64,000 bases of DNA from Saccharopolyspora oryzae (GTDB lineage Bacteria > Actinomycetota > Actinomycetes > Mycobacteriales > Pseudonocardiaceae), in the NCBI RefSeq assembly GCF_027853915.1, contig NZ_JAQGLA010000016.1, positions 1 through 64,000 of the forward strand, read 5' to 3'. This document shows positions 9,104 to 16,618 of the stretch, one piece after another. A program made the position numbers and the translations under genes. The notes under the pieces are model-generated. The model worked only from the letters and a program-made list of their open reading frames with translations, was not told the DNA's origin and did not search any database. Every line of letters starts with the position of its first letter. Within the stretch, counting starts at the first letter, position 1.

Positions 9104-9711
9104 CCAGGGTCGAGGTCGAAACTCCGCACGGCCCGGCTCGGGCCGAGCTGCACTGCGCCGAAGAGGGGCGCGCCGCGCTGCTGCTCGGGCACGGCGCGGG
9201 TGGCGGCATCGCCGCGCCCGACCTGGTGGCGGCGACCCGCGCGGCCACCGAGGCCGGCGTGCACGTGGCGCTCGTCGAGCAGCCGTACCGGGTGGCCGGC
9301 CGACGGGCCCCGGCCCCGGCCAAGCAGCTGGACGCGGCGTGGCTCGCGGTGGCCGAGGACCTGGGCGAGCGGTGGTTCGCCGATCTCCCGCTGCTCTTCG
9401 GCGGCCGGTCTTCCGGCGCGCGGGTGGCGTGCCGGACCGCGGAGGACGGGGCGGCTTCGGCCGTGCTGTGCCTGGCGTTCCCGGTGCACCCGCCCGGCAA
9501 GCCGGAGAAGTCCCGGATGTCGGAGCTCGACGGCGTCGAAGCGCCGGTGCTGGTGGTGCAGGGGGAGCGGGACGCCTTCGGCCAGCCCGAGCCGTCGCAC
9601 AACCGCGAGGTCGTCCTGGTGCCCGGCGACCACTCGCTGAAGGCCGACGTCGACGCGGTCTTCCGCGCGACCCAGGAATGGCTGGGCCGAGTCCTCCGCC
9701 TGATCGACTAG
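9100..9711 (+). CDS. Alpha/beta hydrolase, KANL3/Tex30-like
   Basis: 203 residues with a compact alpha/beta-hydrolase fold. The oxyanion region is LLLGHGAGGG (about 27-36), the nucleophile elbow is GGRSSGAR (Ser of G-x-S-x-G), the acid is in VQGERDAFG and the His is in PGDHSLK. It resembles the small dienelactone-hydrolase-like proteins grouped as KANL3/Tex30; the substrate is unknown. The start ATG overlaps the stop of the second SRAP gene, making a three-gene unit with the two SRAP genes. A link to DNA repair is suggested only by this coupling. Confidence 0.85.
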   Translation: MTRVEVETPHGPARAELHCAEEGRAALLLGHGAGGGIAAPDLVAATRAATEAGVHVALVEQPYRVAGRRAPAPAKQLDAAWLAVAEDLGERWFADLPLLFGGRSSGARVACRTAEDGAASAVLCLAFPVHPPGKPEKSRMSELDGVEAPVLVVQGERDAFGQPEPSHNREVVLVPGDHSLKADVDAVFRATQEWLGRVLRLID

Positions 9712-9747
9712 CCCGTTCGAGAGCGCAGCTCCCTGAACGAGTGATCT

Positions 9748-9766
9748 CGCAGGTCTCCGACCTGCG
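9748..9766. terminator. Possible short hairpin after SRAP-hydrolase unit
   Basis: A perfect 8-bp inverted repeat (9748-9755 with 9759-9766) with a 3-nt loop lies 36 bp after the hydrolase stop, in the 293-bp gap between convergent genes. No T tract follows. I see no gene or other signal in the rest of this gap (9767-10004). Confidence 0.4.
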
Positions 9767-10004
9767 ACAATCACCATCTGAAATTGAGGGCGTTGCTCCG
9801 TTCGCGTCAACTTCGGACGATCATGCGGAGAGTTCGGCGCCCCCCGACCGCGATCCGGTTTCGCGCAGCGGACTCCCCACCTCCCGGACTGGGCGCCATC
9901 CCCCAAGCCCGTTCGGTTCCCCGGTGCGACTGTTGCGCGGCAGTGGCACCAGCGTCGGGGGAGTGGTTCGTCATCGTCCGCCGGGCCACTCCCCCGCGCG
10001 CTGA

Positions 10005-10481
10005 TCAAGCGGAGATGTCGGCGAGCACCGCGTCGAGCAACCCGGCGAGGTCCGCCGCGGCGAGTTCGATCTCCAGGCCGCGCCGCCCCGCGCTGCAGCA
10101 GATCGTGTCGAAGCCGGTGGCGGAGGAGTCGATCACGACCGGCAGCCGCTTCTTCTGCCCGAGCGGCGAGATGCCGCCCGCGACGTAACCGGTGGCGCGC
10201 TCGGCCGCCGCCACCTCGGCCATCTTGGCCTTCTTCCCGCCCAGCGCCGCCGCGAGCTTCTTGAGGTCGAGCTGCCCGGTGACCGGCACGACGCCGACCG
10301 CGAGCTTGCCGTCCACCTCCGCGACCAGCGTCTTGAAGACCCGTTCCGGAGCCTGGCCGAGCGCCTCGGCGGCCTCCAGCCCGTAGGAATCGGCGCGCGG
10401 ATCGTGCTCGTACGCGTGCACCTCGTGCGGAACCTTGCGCTTGGCCAGCAGCGCCGTAGCGGGAGTGCCCTTACCTGCCAT
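10005..10481 (-). CDS. ybaK: YbaK-type Cys-tRNA(Pro) deacylase
   Basis: 158 residues of the YbaK/EbsC editing-domain family, which hydrolyses mischarged Cys-tRNA(Pro) in trans to prolyl-tRNA synthetase. Typical stretches are [20 protein letters not shown], the Lys-rich [17 protein letters not shown], the [18 protein letters not shown] motif and an ending with [24 protein letters not shown]. The ATG at 10481 follows an alternative GTG three codons upstream. The gene ends convergent to the SRAP-hydrolase unit and starts about 20 bp from the SigR promoter driving sigR on the other strand, so this short region serves both directions. Confidence 0.93.
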   Translation of the reverse strand: MAGKGTPATALLAKRKVPHEVHAYEHDPRADSYGLEAAEALGQAPERVFKTLVAEVDGKLAVGVVPVTGQLDLKKLAAALGGKKAKMAEVAAAERATGYVAGGISPLGQKKRLPVVIDSSATGFDTICCSAGRRGLEIELAAADLAGLLDAVLADISA

Positions 10482-10501
10482 GCGCGTCACTCTAGAAGGC
10501 C

Positions 10502-10527
10502 GGAATAACAGGTCGCGGGAGTCCGTT
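10502..10527 (+). promoter_or_regulatory. SigR-type autoregulatory promoter of sigR
   Basis: GGAAT at 10502-10506 and GTT at 10525-10527 are separated by exactly 18 bp. This matches the GGAAT-N18/19-GTT consensus of SigR/SigH in actinomycetes. It lies upstream of sigR itself, as expected for the known positive autoregulation during thiol-oxidative stress. Transcription would start near 10534-10536. Confidence 0.85.
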
Positions 10528-10542
10528 GGACGGGCTGTGACC

Positions 10543-10707
10543 ATGGATTCGACGAACACCTGCGTGCTGGAGCGCCCCGAGCGCGAACGGCCGTCACCGA
10601 CAGGTAGTCGCAGTAGGGCGCGCGTATCCTCGAACCTGGACCATGCGAACGAGCGCATGGGTTCGTCGCCTGCTGTCACTCCGTCCAGGCGGCGGGAAAG
10701 GAGCCCG
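10543..10707 (+). other. In-frame 55-codon upstream extension of sigR (possible SigR' isoform)
   Basis: An ATG at 10543 opens a frame that runs without a stop into sigR and adds exactly 55 residues before the GTG at 10708. It begins only about 8 bases after the predicted SigR-dependent transcription start, so it would be read on a near-leaderless mRNA with no ribosome-binding site. In Streptomyces coelicolor a stress-induced, unstable SigR' isoform is made from an upstream start and carries an extension of about this length (from memory). The segment is rich in Arg, Ser and Pro. Whether it is translated is unproven. Confidence 0.55.
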
Positions 10708-11355
10708 GTGCCAAGCACCCCAGAGCACCCGGACGTGACTGGGCGCGACTCCGACCGCACCGAGGAGACCGAAGAGCAGCGCGCCGCGCGTTTCGAGCAG
10801 GACGCGATGCCGCTGCTGGACCAGCTCTACGGTGCGGCTCTGCGCATGACGCGAAACGCCCAGGACGCCGAGGACCTGGTCCAGGAGACCTACCTCAAGG
10901 CGTTCTCCGCGTTCAAGTCGTTCACCCAGGGCACGAACCTGAAGGCCTGGCTGTACCGCATCCTCACCAACACCTACATCAACGGCTACCGCAAGCGGCA
11001 GCGCCAGCCTCAGCAGCAGCCGACGGATGAGATCGCCGACTGGCAGCTCGCGCAGGCGGAGAACCACACCTCCAGCGGGTTGCGCTCGGCCGAGGTCGAG
11101 GCGCTGGACCGGTTGCCGGACACCGATGTGAAGGCCGCGCTGCAGCAGCTGGCCGAGGAGTTCCGCATGGTGGTCTACCTCGCGGACGTGGAAGGCTTTG
11201 CGTACAAGGAGATCGCCGAGATCATGGGCACGCCCATCGGCACCGTCATGTCGAGGCTGCACCGTGGTCGCAGGCAGCTGCGTGAGATGCTCACCGACGT
11301 CGCCCGCGATCGCGGTTTCTTGCGGGAGACCCAGCGGGAGGTGAGCACTTCATGA
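10708..11355 (+). CDS. sigR: ECF RNA polymerase sigma factor SigR (SigH)
   Basis: 215 residues from the GTG at 10708, which has AAAGGAG 4-5 bases upstream. The sigma-2 region ([20 protein letters not shown], then [19 protein letters not shown]) and the sigma-4 region ([22 protein letters not shown], then [16 protein letters not shown]) match SigR of Streptomyces and SigH of Mycobacterium. It directs transcription of thioredoxin, mycothiol, protease and repair genes under thiol oxidation and heat. Its anti-sigma factor rsrA overlaps its stop codon. A SigR promoter lies upstream, and a longer isoform starting at 10543 is possible. Confidence 0.96.
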   Translation: MPSTPEHPDVTGRDSDRTEETEEQRAARFEQDAMPLLDQLYGAALRMTRNAQDAEDLVQETYLKAFSAFKSFTQGTNLKAWLYRILTNTYINGYRKRQRQPQQQPTDEIADWQLAQAENHTSSGLRSAEVEALDRLPDTDVKAALQQLAEEFRMVVYLADVEGFAYKEIAEIMGTPIGTVMSRLHRGRRQLREMLTDVARDRGFLRETQREVSTS

Positions 11356-11684
11356 ATTGCGGCGGGTCCGACGAAGCCTCTTGCGAGGACGTGCTCGCCG
11401 AGGTGTGGCTGTTCCTGGACAACGAGTGCGACCAGCAGCGACGTGCTGCGGTGCAGGAGCACCTCGACGGTTGCGGGAGTTGCCTGGAGCACTTCGGCAT
11501 CGAGGAGCACATCAAGGCCCTGCTGCACCGCAAGTGCAGCGGTGAGCACGCGCCGACGGAGCTGAAGGAACGGCTCCGGAGCTCGATCAGGGAAGCCGTC
11601 CTGAGCAAGGCCGAGGTGACCGTCGAGCAGGGTCCCGACGGCACCTCCGTCGAGGTACGGACCAAACGAACCTCGATCGAATGA
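11352..11684 (+). CDS. rsrA: Zinc anti-sigma factor RsrA (redox switch)
   Basis: 110 residues with the ZAS motif. Cys3, Cys11, His37, Cys41, Cys44 and Cys62 fall at the same numbers I recall for S. coelicolor RsrA; Cys11, His37, Cys41 and Cys44 are the zinc and redox residues. Reduced, zinc-bound RsrA holds SigR inactive; disulfide formation releases zinc and SigR. The ATG overlaps the sigR stop (ATGA), and a near-perfect Shine-Dalgarno (GGAGGTGA, 11337-11344) precedes it, so translation is coupled and stoichiometric. It is followed by a strong hairpin terminator. Confidence 0.96.
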   Translation: MNCGGSDEASCEDVLAEVWLFLDNECDQQRRAAVQEHLDGCGSCLEHFGIEEHIKALLHRKCSGEHAPTELKERLRSSIREAVLSKAEVTVEQGPDGTSVEVRTKRTSIE

Positions 11685-11697
11685 CCTCAGAATGCTG

Positions 11698-11733
11698 AAT
11701 GGCCCCGGACCAAATCAAAGGTCCGGGGCCATT
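11698..11733. terminator. sigR-rsrA terminator
   Basis: A perfect 14-bp inverted repeat (11698-11711 with 11720-11733) with an 8-nt A-rich loop, 14 bp past the rsrA stop. The outer AAT/ATT ends give weak T character both ways. It also faces the leftward bL37 gene, 31 bp beyond. Confidence 0.85.
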
Positions 11734-11763
11734 CGCGTGTTCGACGGCTGGTGCCGCCGGCGC

Positions 11764-11838
11764 TCACGAGTTGGGGCGCTTGCCGTGGTTGGCCTTGTTC
11801 TTCTTACGGTCCTTCTTCTTGCGGGCCCGCTTGCCCAT
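11764..11838 (-). CDS. Large-subunit ribosomal protein bL37
   Basis: A 24-residue, highly basic protein: MGKRARKKKDRKKNKANHGK followed by RPNS. It matches the tiny actinobacterial ribosomal protein bL37, first seen in Mycobacterium smegmatis ribosome structures, including the KANHGKRPN ending. GAGGAGG lies 5 bases before the ATG, so it is well translated despite its size. It lies between rsrA and pdtaS, a position I remember as conserved in other actinobacteria. It is short enough to be missed by most gene finders. Transcription is leftward, divergent from pdtaS, ending against the sigR-rsrA terminator. Confidence 0.9.
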   Translation of the reverse strand: MGKRARKKKDRKKNKANHGKRPNS

Positions 11839-12024
11839 GGCGCCTCCTCGAGCTCTGCTGTCCGACCAGTCCGGTGACCTGTCTGGCCGTCGCGGCCGAC
11901 CCGGTCTCCGCTGGGGTTTCGAGCTCCCAGTTTGACATGCCCACCACCTGCCGCTGGCGGGTGGTTCCGGTCGTGGTTTCCTAAGCAGGGGCCTACCGGG
12001 CCGCGGTGAGGAGAGGGGCTGATC

Positions 12025-13518
12025 TTGTCCACGCTGAGTGACCTGCTCGCCGAGCACACCGGGCTGTCCGGTACTGCGGCCGACCACCTGCAGCTCGTGG
12101 TCGCCGAGTGGCAGTTGCTCTCGGACCTGTCCTTCGCCGACTTCCTGCTGTGGGTGCCGATCGGCCCCCAGGAGGATCCCGAGGCCCGCTTCATGTGCGT
12201 GGCCCAGGCCCGGCCGACGACGGCCCCCACCGCCCACCCGGAGGACGTGGTGGGTACCGAGGTCACCCAGGACGAGCACCCGCAGCTGCGGCGCGCGGCC
12301 GGCGAAGGCCGGATCTGCCGCGAGGAGGACCCGCGCTGGCACCTCGGAGTGCCGGTGCGCCGCGAGACGATCCCGGTCCGGCTCGGCGACGAGGTGGTGG
12401 CGGTGCTCAGCCGCGACACCAACCTCGCGGTGCCGCGGGTGCCGAGCCCGCTGGAGATCTCCTACCTGGGCAGCGCCGCGGACCTGTGCCAGATGGTCGC
12501 CGACGGCACCTTCCCGACGCCGGAGCCGGCGCCCGACGTGCACACCAGCCCGCGGGTCGGCGACGGGCTCATCCGCCTCGACAGCTCCGGCACCGTGGTG
12601 TTCGCCAGCCCGAACGCGCTGTCGGCCTACCACCGGATGGGCCACGCCGCGGACCTCGTCGGCGCGCAGCTCGCGCCGCTGACCCGGTCGCTGCTCAACG
12701 ATCCGTTCGACGCCGACGAGGTGGCGCAGCGGGTGCGGCGCGCGATGGGCGGTCAGCCCAGCATGCGCATCGAAGCCGAGGCGCGCGGTGCGACGGTGCT
12801 GTTCCGGGCGCTGCCGCTGCGCCCGCGCGGGCAGCAGGCCGGTGCGCTGGTGCTGGTCCGCGACGTCACGGAGGTCAAGCGGCGGGATCGCGCGCTGATG
12901 TCCAAGGACGCGACGATCCGCGAGATCCACCACCGGGTCAAGAACAATCTGCAGACGGTGGCCGCACTGCTGCGGCTGCAGTCGCGGCGGACCGGCAACA
13001 ACGAGGCGCGCCTAGCGCTGGACGAGTCGGTGCGGCGGGTGACGTCGATCGCGCTGGTGCACGAGACGTTGTCGATGTCGGTGGACGAGCGGGTCGACCT
13101 GGACGACGTGGTGGATCGTGTGATCCCGATGATGAGCGACGTCGCCGCGGCCGAGACCGGGGTGAAGGTGCGTCGCGAAGGCCGGTTCGGGGTGGTGTCC
13201 GCCGAGTTGGCGACCCCGCTGGTGATGGTGCTCACCGAGCTGGTGCAGAATGCTTTCGAGCACGCCTTCCCGGAAGGGCAGGGCGGCGAAGTCGTGGTGC
13301 AGGCGGAGCGTTCGGCGCGTTGGCTGGACGTCGTCATCTCGGATGACGGTCAGGGCCTTCCGAAGGGTTTCTCCCTCGAACGCGCCGAACGCCTCGGCCT
13401 GCAGATCGTGCGGACCCTCGTGGAATCCGAGCTCCGAGGGTCGTTGAGCTTGCGCGGTCGCGGGCGGCAGCGGGGTACCGAGGCGGTGTTGCGAGTTCCG
13501 CTGAAGTACCGGCGCTGA
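12025..13518 (+). CDS. pdtaS: Sensor histidine kinase PdtaS
   Basis: 497 residues closely resembling PdtaS of M. tuberculosis, beginning STLSDLLAEHTGL. A GAF-like domain (about 10-160) is followed by a PAS domain (about 175-285). A HisKA_2 dimerisation box has IREIHHRVKNNLQTVAALLR with the phosphorylated His at 302/303, and a HATPase domain has LVQNAFEHAFPEG and DDGQGLP. It is cytosolic, without membrane segments. Its partner PdtaR is an RNA-binding antiterminator (ANTAR) that is not in this window. The start is TTG at 12025, supported by GAGGAGAGG upstream and by the family N-terminus. Confidence 0.95.
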   Translation: MSTLSDLLAEHTGLSGTAADHLQLVVAEWQLLSDLSFADFLLWVPIGPQEDPEARFMCVAQARPTTAPTAHPEDVVGTEVTQDEHPQLRRAAGEGRICREEDPRWHLGVPVRRETIPVRLGDEVVAVLSRDTNLAVPRVPSPLEISYLGSAADLCQMVADGTFPTPEPAPDVHTSPRVGDGLIRLDSSGTVVFASPNALSAYHRMGHAADLVGAQLAPLTRSLLNDPFDADEVAQRVRRAMGGQPSMRIEAEARGATVLFRALPLRPRGQQAGALVLVRDVTEVKRRDRALMSKDATIREIHHRVKNNLQTVAALLRLQSRRTGNNEARLALDESVRRVTSIALVHETLSMSVDERVDLDDVVDRVIPMMSDVAAAETGVKVRREGRFGVVSAELATPLVMVLTELVQNAFEHAFPEGQGGEVVVQAERSARWLDVVISDDGQGLPKGFSLERAERLGLQIVRTLVESELRGSLSLRGRGRQRGTEAVLRVPLKYRR

Positions 13519-13745
13519 CGTCTGCCCGGTGGGTCGGGCGCCGCGCGGTGCGTCGATGCTGTGATGCGGCGGTCGGGTGTCGCATCTCGACCGATCTCAT
13601 CGGAGCTCCGGATCCGCCGGCTCGAACGAGCTGTGAGCTGAGCGGTTCTTCCGGTTCCGACGTCGACGCTGATCAGCCGGGTCTCGTCGGGGTGTGCGGG
13701 TTGTTCGGTGCGATGGCCGTTCTTCGCGACCGGGGCGAAGACGCC

Positions 13746-13774
13746 GGGTCGATCACCGGGGGTGCGATCGACCC
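13746..13774. terminator. Hairpin between pdtaS and whiB1
   Basis: A 9-bp inverted repeat (13746-13754 with 13766-13774) with an 11-nt loop lies in the 282-bp gap between the convergent pdtaS and whiB1 stops. No T tract. I see nothing else recognisable in 13519-13800. Confidence 0.45.
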
Positions 13775-13800
13775 GCTGCGTCTTCAGCGAGCTTCGCTAC

Positions 13801-14055
13801 TCAGGCGTTGGTGCGGGCCCGGGTGCGAGCGTTGCGCCGCTTGAGGGCACGCCGCTCGTCCTCGCTCATACCGCCCCAGACGCCGGCGTCCTGCCCGCTC
13901 TCCAGTGCCCAAGCCAGGCACTCGGAGGCGACCGGACAACGGCGGCAAACGGCCTTCGCCTCGGCGATCTGCAGCACGGCAGGACCGCTGTTCCCGACGG
14001 GGAAGAACAGCTCCGGGTCCTCGTCACGGCAAACCGCATCGTGGCGCCAGTCCAT
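13801..14055 (-). CDS. whiB1: WhiB1 iron-sulfur transcription regulator
   Basis: 84 residues almost identical in pattern to mycobacterial WhiB1. The four cluster ligands are Cys9, Cys37, Cys40 and Cys46, and the G(V/I)WGG turn is at 58-62, followed by the basic DNA-binding tail (RRALKRRNARTRARTNA). WhiB1 carries a nitric-oxide-sensitive 4Fe-4S cluster and binds sigma A region 4. Start ATG at 14055, with AGGAACG just upstream. The 247-bp upstream region has two CRP-type palindromes (14113-14157). A GC-rich palindrome (14075-14081 with 14086-14092) lies within about 40 bp of the start and could act in the 5' leader. Confidence 0.97.
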   Translation of the reverse strand: MDWRHDAVCRDEDPELFFPVGNSGPAVLQIAEAKAVCRRCPVASECLAWALESGQDAGVWGGMSEDERRALKRRNARTRARTNA

Positions 14056-14112
14056 CGTTCCTTGCTCCTCGCTAGGCGCGCCAACGCGCGCCGCTCGTAC
14101 GTTCGGGGTGTT

Positions 14113-14157
14113 TGTGAATGCTTTCACGGAGTCCGTGTGCTTGTGAATACTTTCACG
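14113..14157 (-). promoter_or_regulatory. Two CRP-type operators upstream of whiB1
   Basis: TGTGAATGCTTTCACG (14113-14128) and TGTGAATACTTTCACG (14142-14157) are two near-identical sites 29 bp apart. Both fit the CRP pattern TGTGA-N6-TCAC(A/G). They lie about 58 and 87 bp before the whiB1 start. M. tuberculosis whiB1 is likewise controlled by cAMP receptor protein through two sites. Binding here is inferred from the match and the gene context. Confidence 0.75.
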
Positions 14158-14302
14158 AACTGCCGCGATGTCAAGAGTTCGATCTCGTGTGGTGAGGGAG
14201 CTCACCCGAAAGATCGACAGAGCTTGACCAGGGGTTTCAGTGTGTCACCGGTCGCAGATGGGGGTCGCGAGTCGGCAACGACGTCCATCCGTTACGTGAA
14301 GG

Positions 14303-15229
14303 TTATACGGAGACGCGGAGAGCATCCGGGACTGAGAAGAACTCGATCTCCGAACGCTCACCCAGGCAATCACCATCGACCTGCAGGCGCAACGGCTCCG
14401 TACAGGTTACGCAAAGATGGGCCACGTCCGCACGCTCAATTGAGTTTCTTCCGTGTGGTTTCGCTCTACCGCGCAGCATTTCCGCTACATGTCGTAACAC
14501 AGGGTAAGCACGCATGTTCTTCAGCGCGAAGACGCCCAAACCGGTGTCGAAGCTGGTCTCGGGGCTCATCCGGACCGGTCGGGACCCCAGGTACGTCCAC
14601 GGGTCGGTGTTCGAGACGAACACGCTGTGCAACCCGCTGACCTGCAATTCGTCGCCGATTTGCAATCCGATCTGCGGCTCCTGCCGAGCCATCCGGAAGT
14701 AGCAGGCGAGTGCCGTGCGGGCGTAGAGCGCGGGGGTGACGTTGCGGCCGTTCGAGCGCAGCCGCTCCACTTCGGCGACGACTTCTGCGTCCCATCCCAC
14801 ACCTGCGTTGAACGTGAACCAGCGCTCATCGGCGCGGCCCAGCCCGACCCACCGGGAGCTGCGCTCGTCGACCGCGCGCAGCAGGCGGTGCGTGGCCTCG
14901 ACCGGATCCCTGGGCAGCCCCAGGGCGCGGGCGAACACGTTGGCCGAACCACCGGGCACCACGCCCAGCGTCGGCATCTCGCGGTCACCGACCTCGCCTG
15001 CCGCGAACATGCCGTTGACCACTTCGTTCACCGTGCCGTCGCCACCGTGCGCGATCACCAGGTCGGCGCCGTCCTGGACGGCCGCGCGGGCGGCGTCGGC
15101 GGCGTGACCCCGGTACTGCGTTTCGACGACGTCCAGCTTCAGCTCGCTGGCCAGCGCGTGGGCGAGAACATCCCGGCCGGCCGCAGTGGTGGACGTCGCC
15201 TGCGGGTTGACGACGAGTACGGCGCGCAC
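14303..15229 (-). CDS. Diacylglycerol kinase-family protein
   Basis: 308 residues with a DAGK catalytic domain. The nucleotide-binding motif is HGGDGTVNEVVNG (about 61-73), followed by GVVPGGSANVFARALGLP, and the C-terminal beta domain ends EPLRLQVDGDCLGE. Members phosphorylate diacylglycerol, sphingosine-like lipids or other membrane lipids with ATP; the substrate is not determined. The start is GTG at 15229, giving the usual MRAVLVVNPQAT beginning. It is next to whiB1, as I recall for Rv3218 beside Rv3219 in M. tuberculosis. The 247-bp gap to whiB1 suggests a separate promoter for whiB1. Confidence 0.88.
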   Translation of the reverse strand: MRAVLVVNPQATSTTAAGRDVLAHALASELKLDVVETQYRGHAADAARAAVQDGADLVIAHGGDGTVNEVVNGMFAAGEVGDREMPTLGVVPGGSANVFARALGLPRDPVEATHRLLRAVDERSSRWVGLGRADERWFTFNAGVGWDAEVVAEVERLRSNGRNVTPALYARTALACYFRMARQEPQIGLQIGDELQVSGLHSVFVSNTDPWTYLGSRPVRMSPETSFDTGLGVFALKNMRAYPVLRHVAEMLRGRAKPHGRNSIERADVAHLCVTCTEPLRLQVDGDCLGERSEIEFFSVPDALRVSV

Positions 15230-15643
15230 ACCCGCAGCCTAGGGGAAGGCCTCCGGGCGTCCGTGCACCGTCCAGCGGTTCAGCTCTCCGGCAGGGCCCC
15301 CTTCCGCCGCGATCGGCAGTGGGATCGGCCGCCGTGCCCGACGCGGGCGGGGCGGGTCGGCTGAAGCACCAGGAGCGGGTGCGCCGTGCCGCTGACCTCC
15401 GCCGGGACCCGGTGGAACCCGGATGCGCAACCCCGGAGCGCATCCGCTCGTCGTCCACCCGAGCCGGTCGGGCGCGCGGACGATGCAGCGGACACCCCGA
15501 TATCCGCGATCGCCGTGGCAGCCATGAGTCGATCATCGCGCGGTGACCGTGGTCGCAGCCATGCGACGTTCGGGCGGTATTACCATCGGAAGGGCATACG
15601 CAGAGTCACCGAATTCGGCTTTTCCGGAAGGGCAGCAGCGACT
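15230..15643. other. Intergenic region, no gene seen
   Basis: 414 bp between the divergent DAGK-family gene and the membrane protein gene. I find no conserved protein, RNA or clear promoter here. The short open frames on both strands have no convincing start or similarity. It must contain promoters for both flanking genes. Confidence 0.5.
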
Positions 15644-16075
15644 GTGTTGACCGAAGTCGTCCCGCGCAGCGTGCGCATCGCCGGCGTCCTGACCACGCTG
15701 CAGGCCGTGGCGGGGTTGATCTTCGTCGCCGCGCTGCTGATCCGCAGCACCGCCGCCGACATCGGCGGGGTCGGGGAGTTCGGTCGCGGCCAGACCTACG
15801 GCGAGGCCGGGTACTACGCCCTGCTGTCGGCGGGCGTGCTCGCGGCGGGCATCGGCATGCTCAAGGGCAAGCACTGGGCGCGGACCCCGGCGCTGCTGCT
15901 GCAGCTGATGCTCCTGGGCACCGCCTGGTACGCGTTCGGGCCCTCCGGGCAGCCGGTGATCGGCCTGGCTCTCGCCATCCCCGCGATCGCGGTCCTCTAC
16001 TTCATGTTCAACCGCGAGGGGCGGCAGTGGTCCTACTACGGCAACGCCGCCCCCGACGCAGACCCCGAGGACTGA
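15644..16075 (+). CDS. Small integral membrane protein
   Basis: 143 residues with about four membrane segments (roughly 10-33, 52-70, 78-98 and 104-122), ending in a short charged tail (NREGRQWSYYGN). I chose GTG at 15644, with GGAAGGG 12 bases upstream; TTG one codon later is possible. No function is known to me. In M. tuberculosis a similarly sized membrane protein (Rv3217c) sits at the matching place between the DAGK-like gene and a GNAT gene, so this is probably the equivalent. It ends 10 bp from the stop of the convergent GNAT gene. Confidence 0.75.
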   Translation: MLTEVVPRSVRIAGVLTTLQAVAGLIFVAALLIRSTAADIGGVGEFGRGQTYGEAGYYALLSAGVLAAGIGMLKGKHWARTPALLLQLMLLGTAWYAFGPSGQPVIGLALAIPAIAVLYFMFNREGRQWSYYGNAAPDADPED

Positions 16076-16085
16076 CTGCGGTTTT

Positions 16086-16553
16086 TCAGGCGCTGAAGGC
16101 GTCCAGGGCTTCGCCGGTCAGGCGGAAGGTCGTCCACTCGTCCATCGGGATCGCACCGGCGGCCTTGTAGAAGTTGATGGCCGGCTCGTTCCAGTCCAGG
16201 ACCTGCCACTCCAGCCGCGCGTAGCCGCGGTCGACGCACTCCTTCGCCAGCGCCTGCAGCAGGGCCTTGCCCAGACCGCTGCCGCGCTGCTGGGGACGCA
16301 CGAACAGGTCCTCCAGGTAGACGCCGTGCACGCCCTCCCAGGTGGAGAAGTTCAGGAACCACAGGGCGAGACCGACGACCGCACCGTCCACTTCGGCCAC
16401 GTGCCCGAACAGCGCCGGGTTCGGGCCGAACAGCGCCGCGCGCAGCTGCTGGTCGGTCAGGTGGCACTTCTCGGGCGCCTTCTCGTACAGCGCGAGTTCG
16501 TGCACCAGCTCGACCATGGCGGGAACGTCGGCTTCGGTCGCACGGCGGATCAT
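16086..16553 (-). CDS. GNAT-family N-acetyltransferase (SSAT-like)
   Basis: 155 residues covering one GNAT domain. The acetyl-CoA-binding loop is QQRGSGLGKALL (about 94-105). It is preceded by YLEDLFVRP and followed by EWQVLDWNEPAINFYKAAGA, the pattern of spermidine/diamine N-acetyltransferases (SpeG/SSAT type). The substrate may be a polyamine or another amine. The start ATG at 16553 has GGAGGTACCG directly upstream; a further ATG four codons earlier overlaps that site and is less likely. It lies in the same orientation as the phosphatase gene, 65 bp downstream of it. Confidence 0.88.
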   Translation of the reverse strand: MIRRATEADVPAMVELVHELALYEKAPEKCHLTDQQLRAALFGPNPALFGHVAEVDGAVVGLALWFLNFSTWEGVHGVYLEDLFVRPQQRGSGLGKALLQALAKECVDRGYARLEWQVLDWNEPAINFYKAAGAIPMDEWTTFRLTGEALDAFSA

Positions 16554-16618
16554 CGGTACCTCCACGGGTTCTGCCTACCGGAGCAGCATATTCGGCGCCG
16601 GTGGGCCGGTGGAGGGGA

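Noticed and set aside
9807-9989. 60-residue leftward open frame between the hydrolase and ybaK
   Set aside because: Composition looks random, no ribosome-binding site, no known family.
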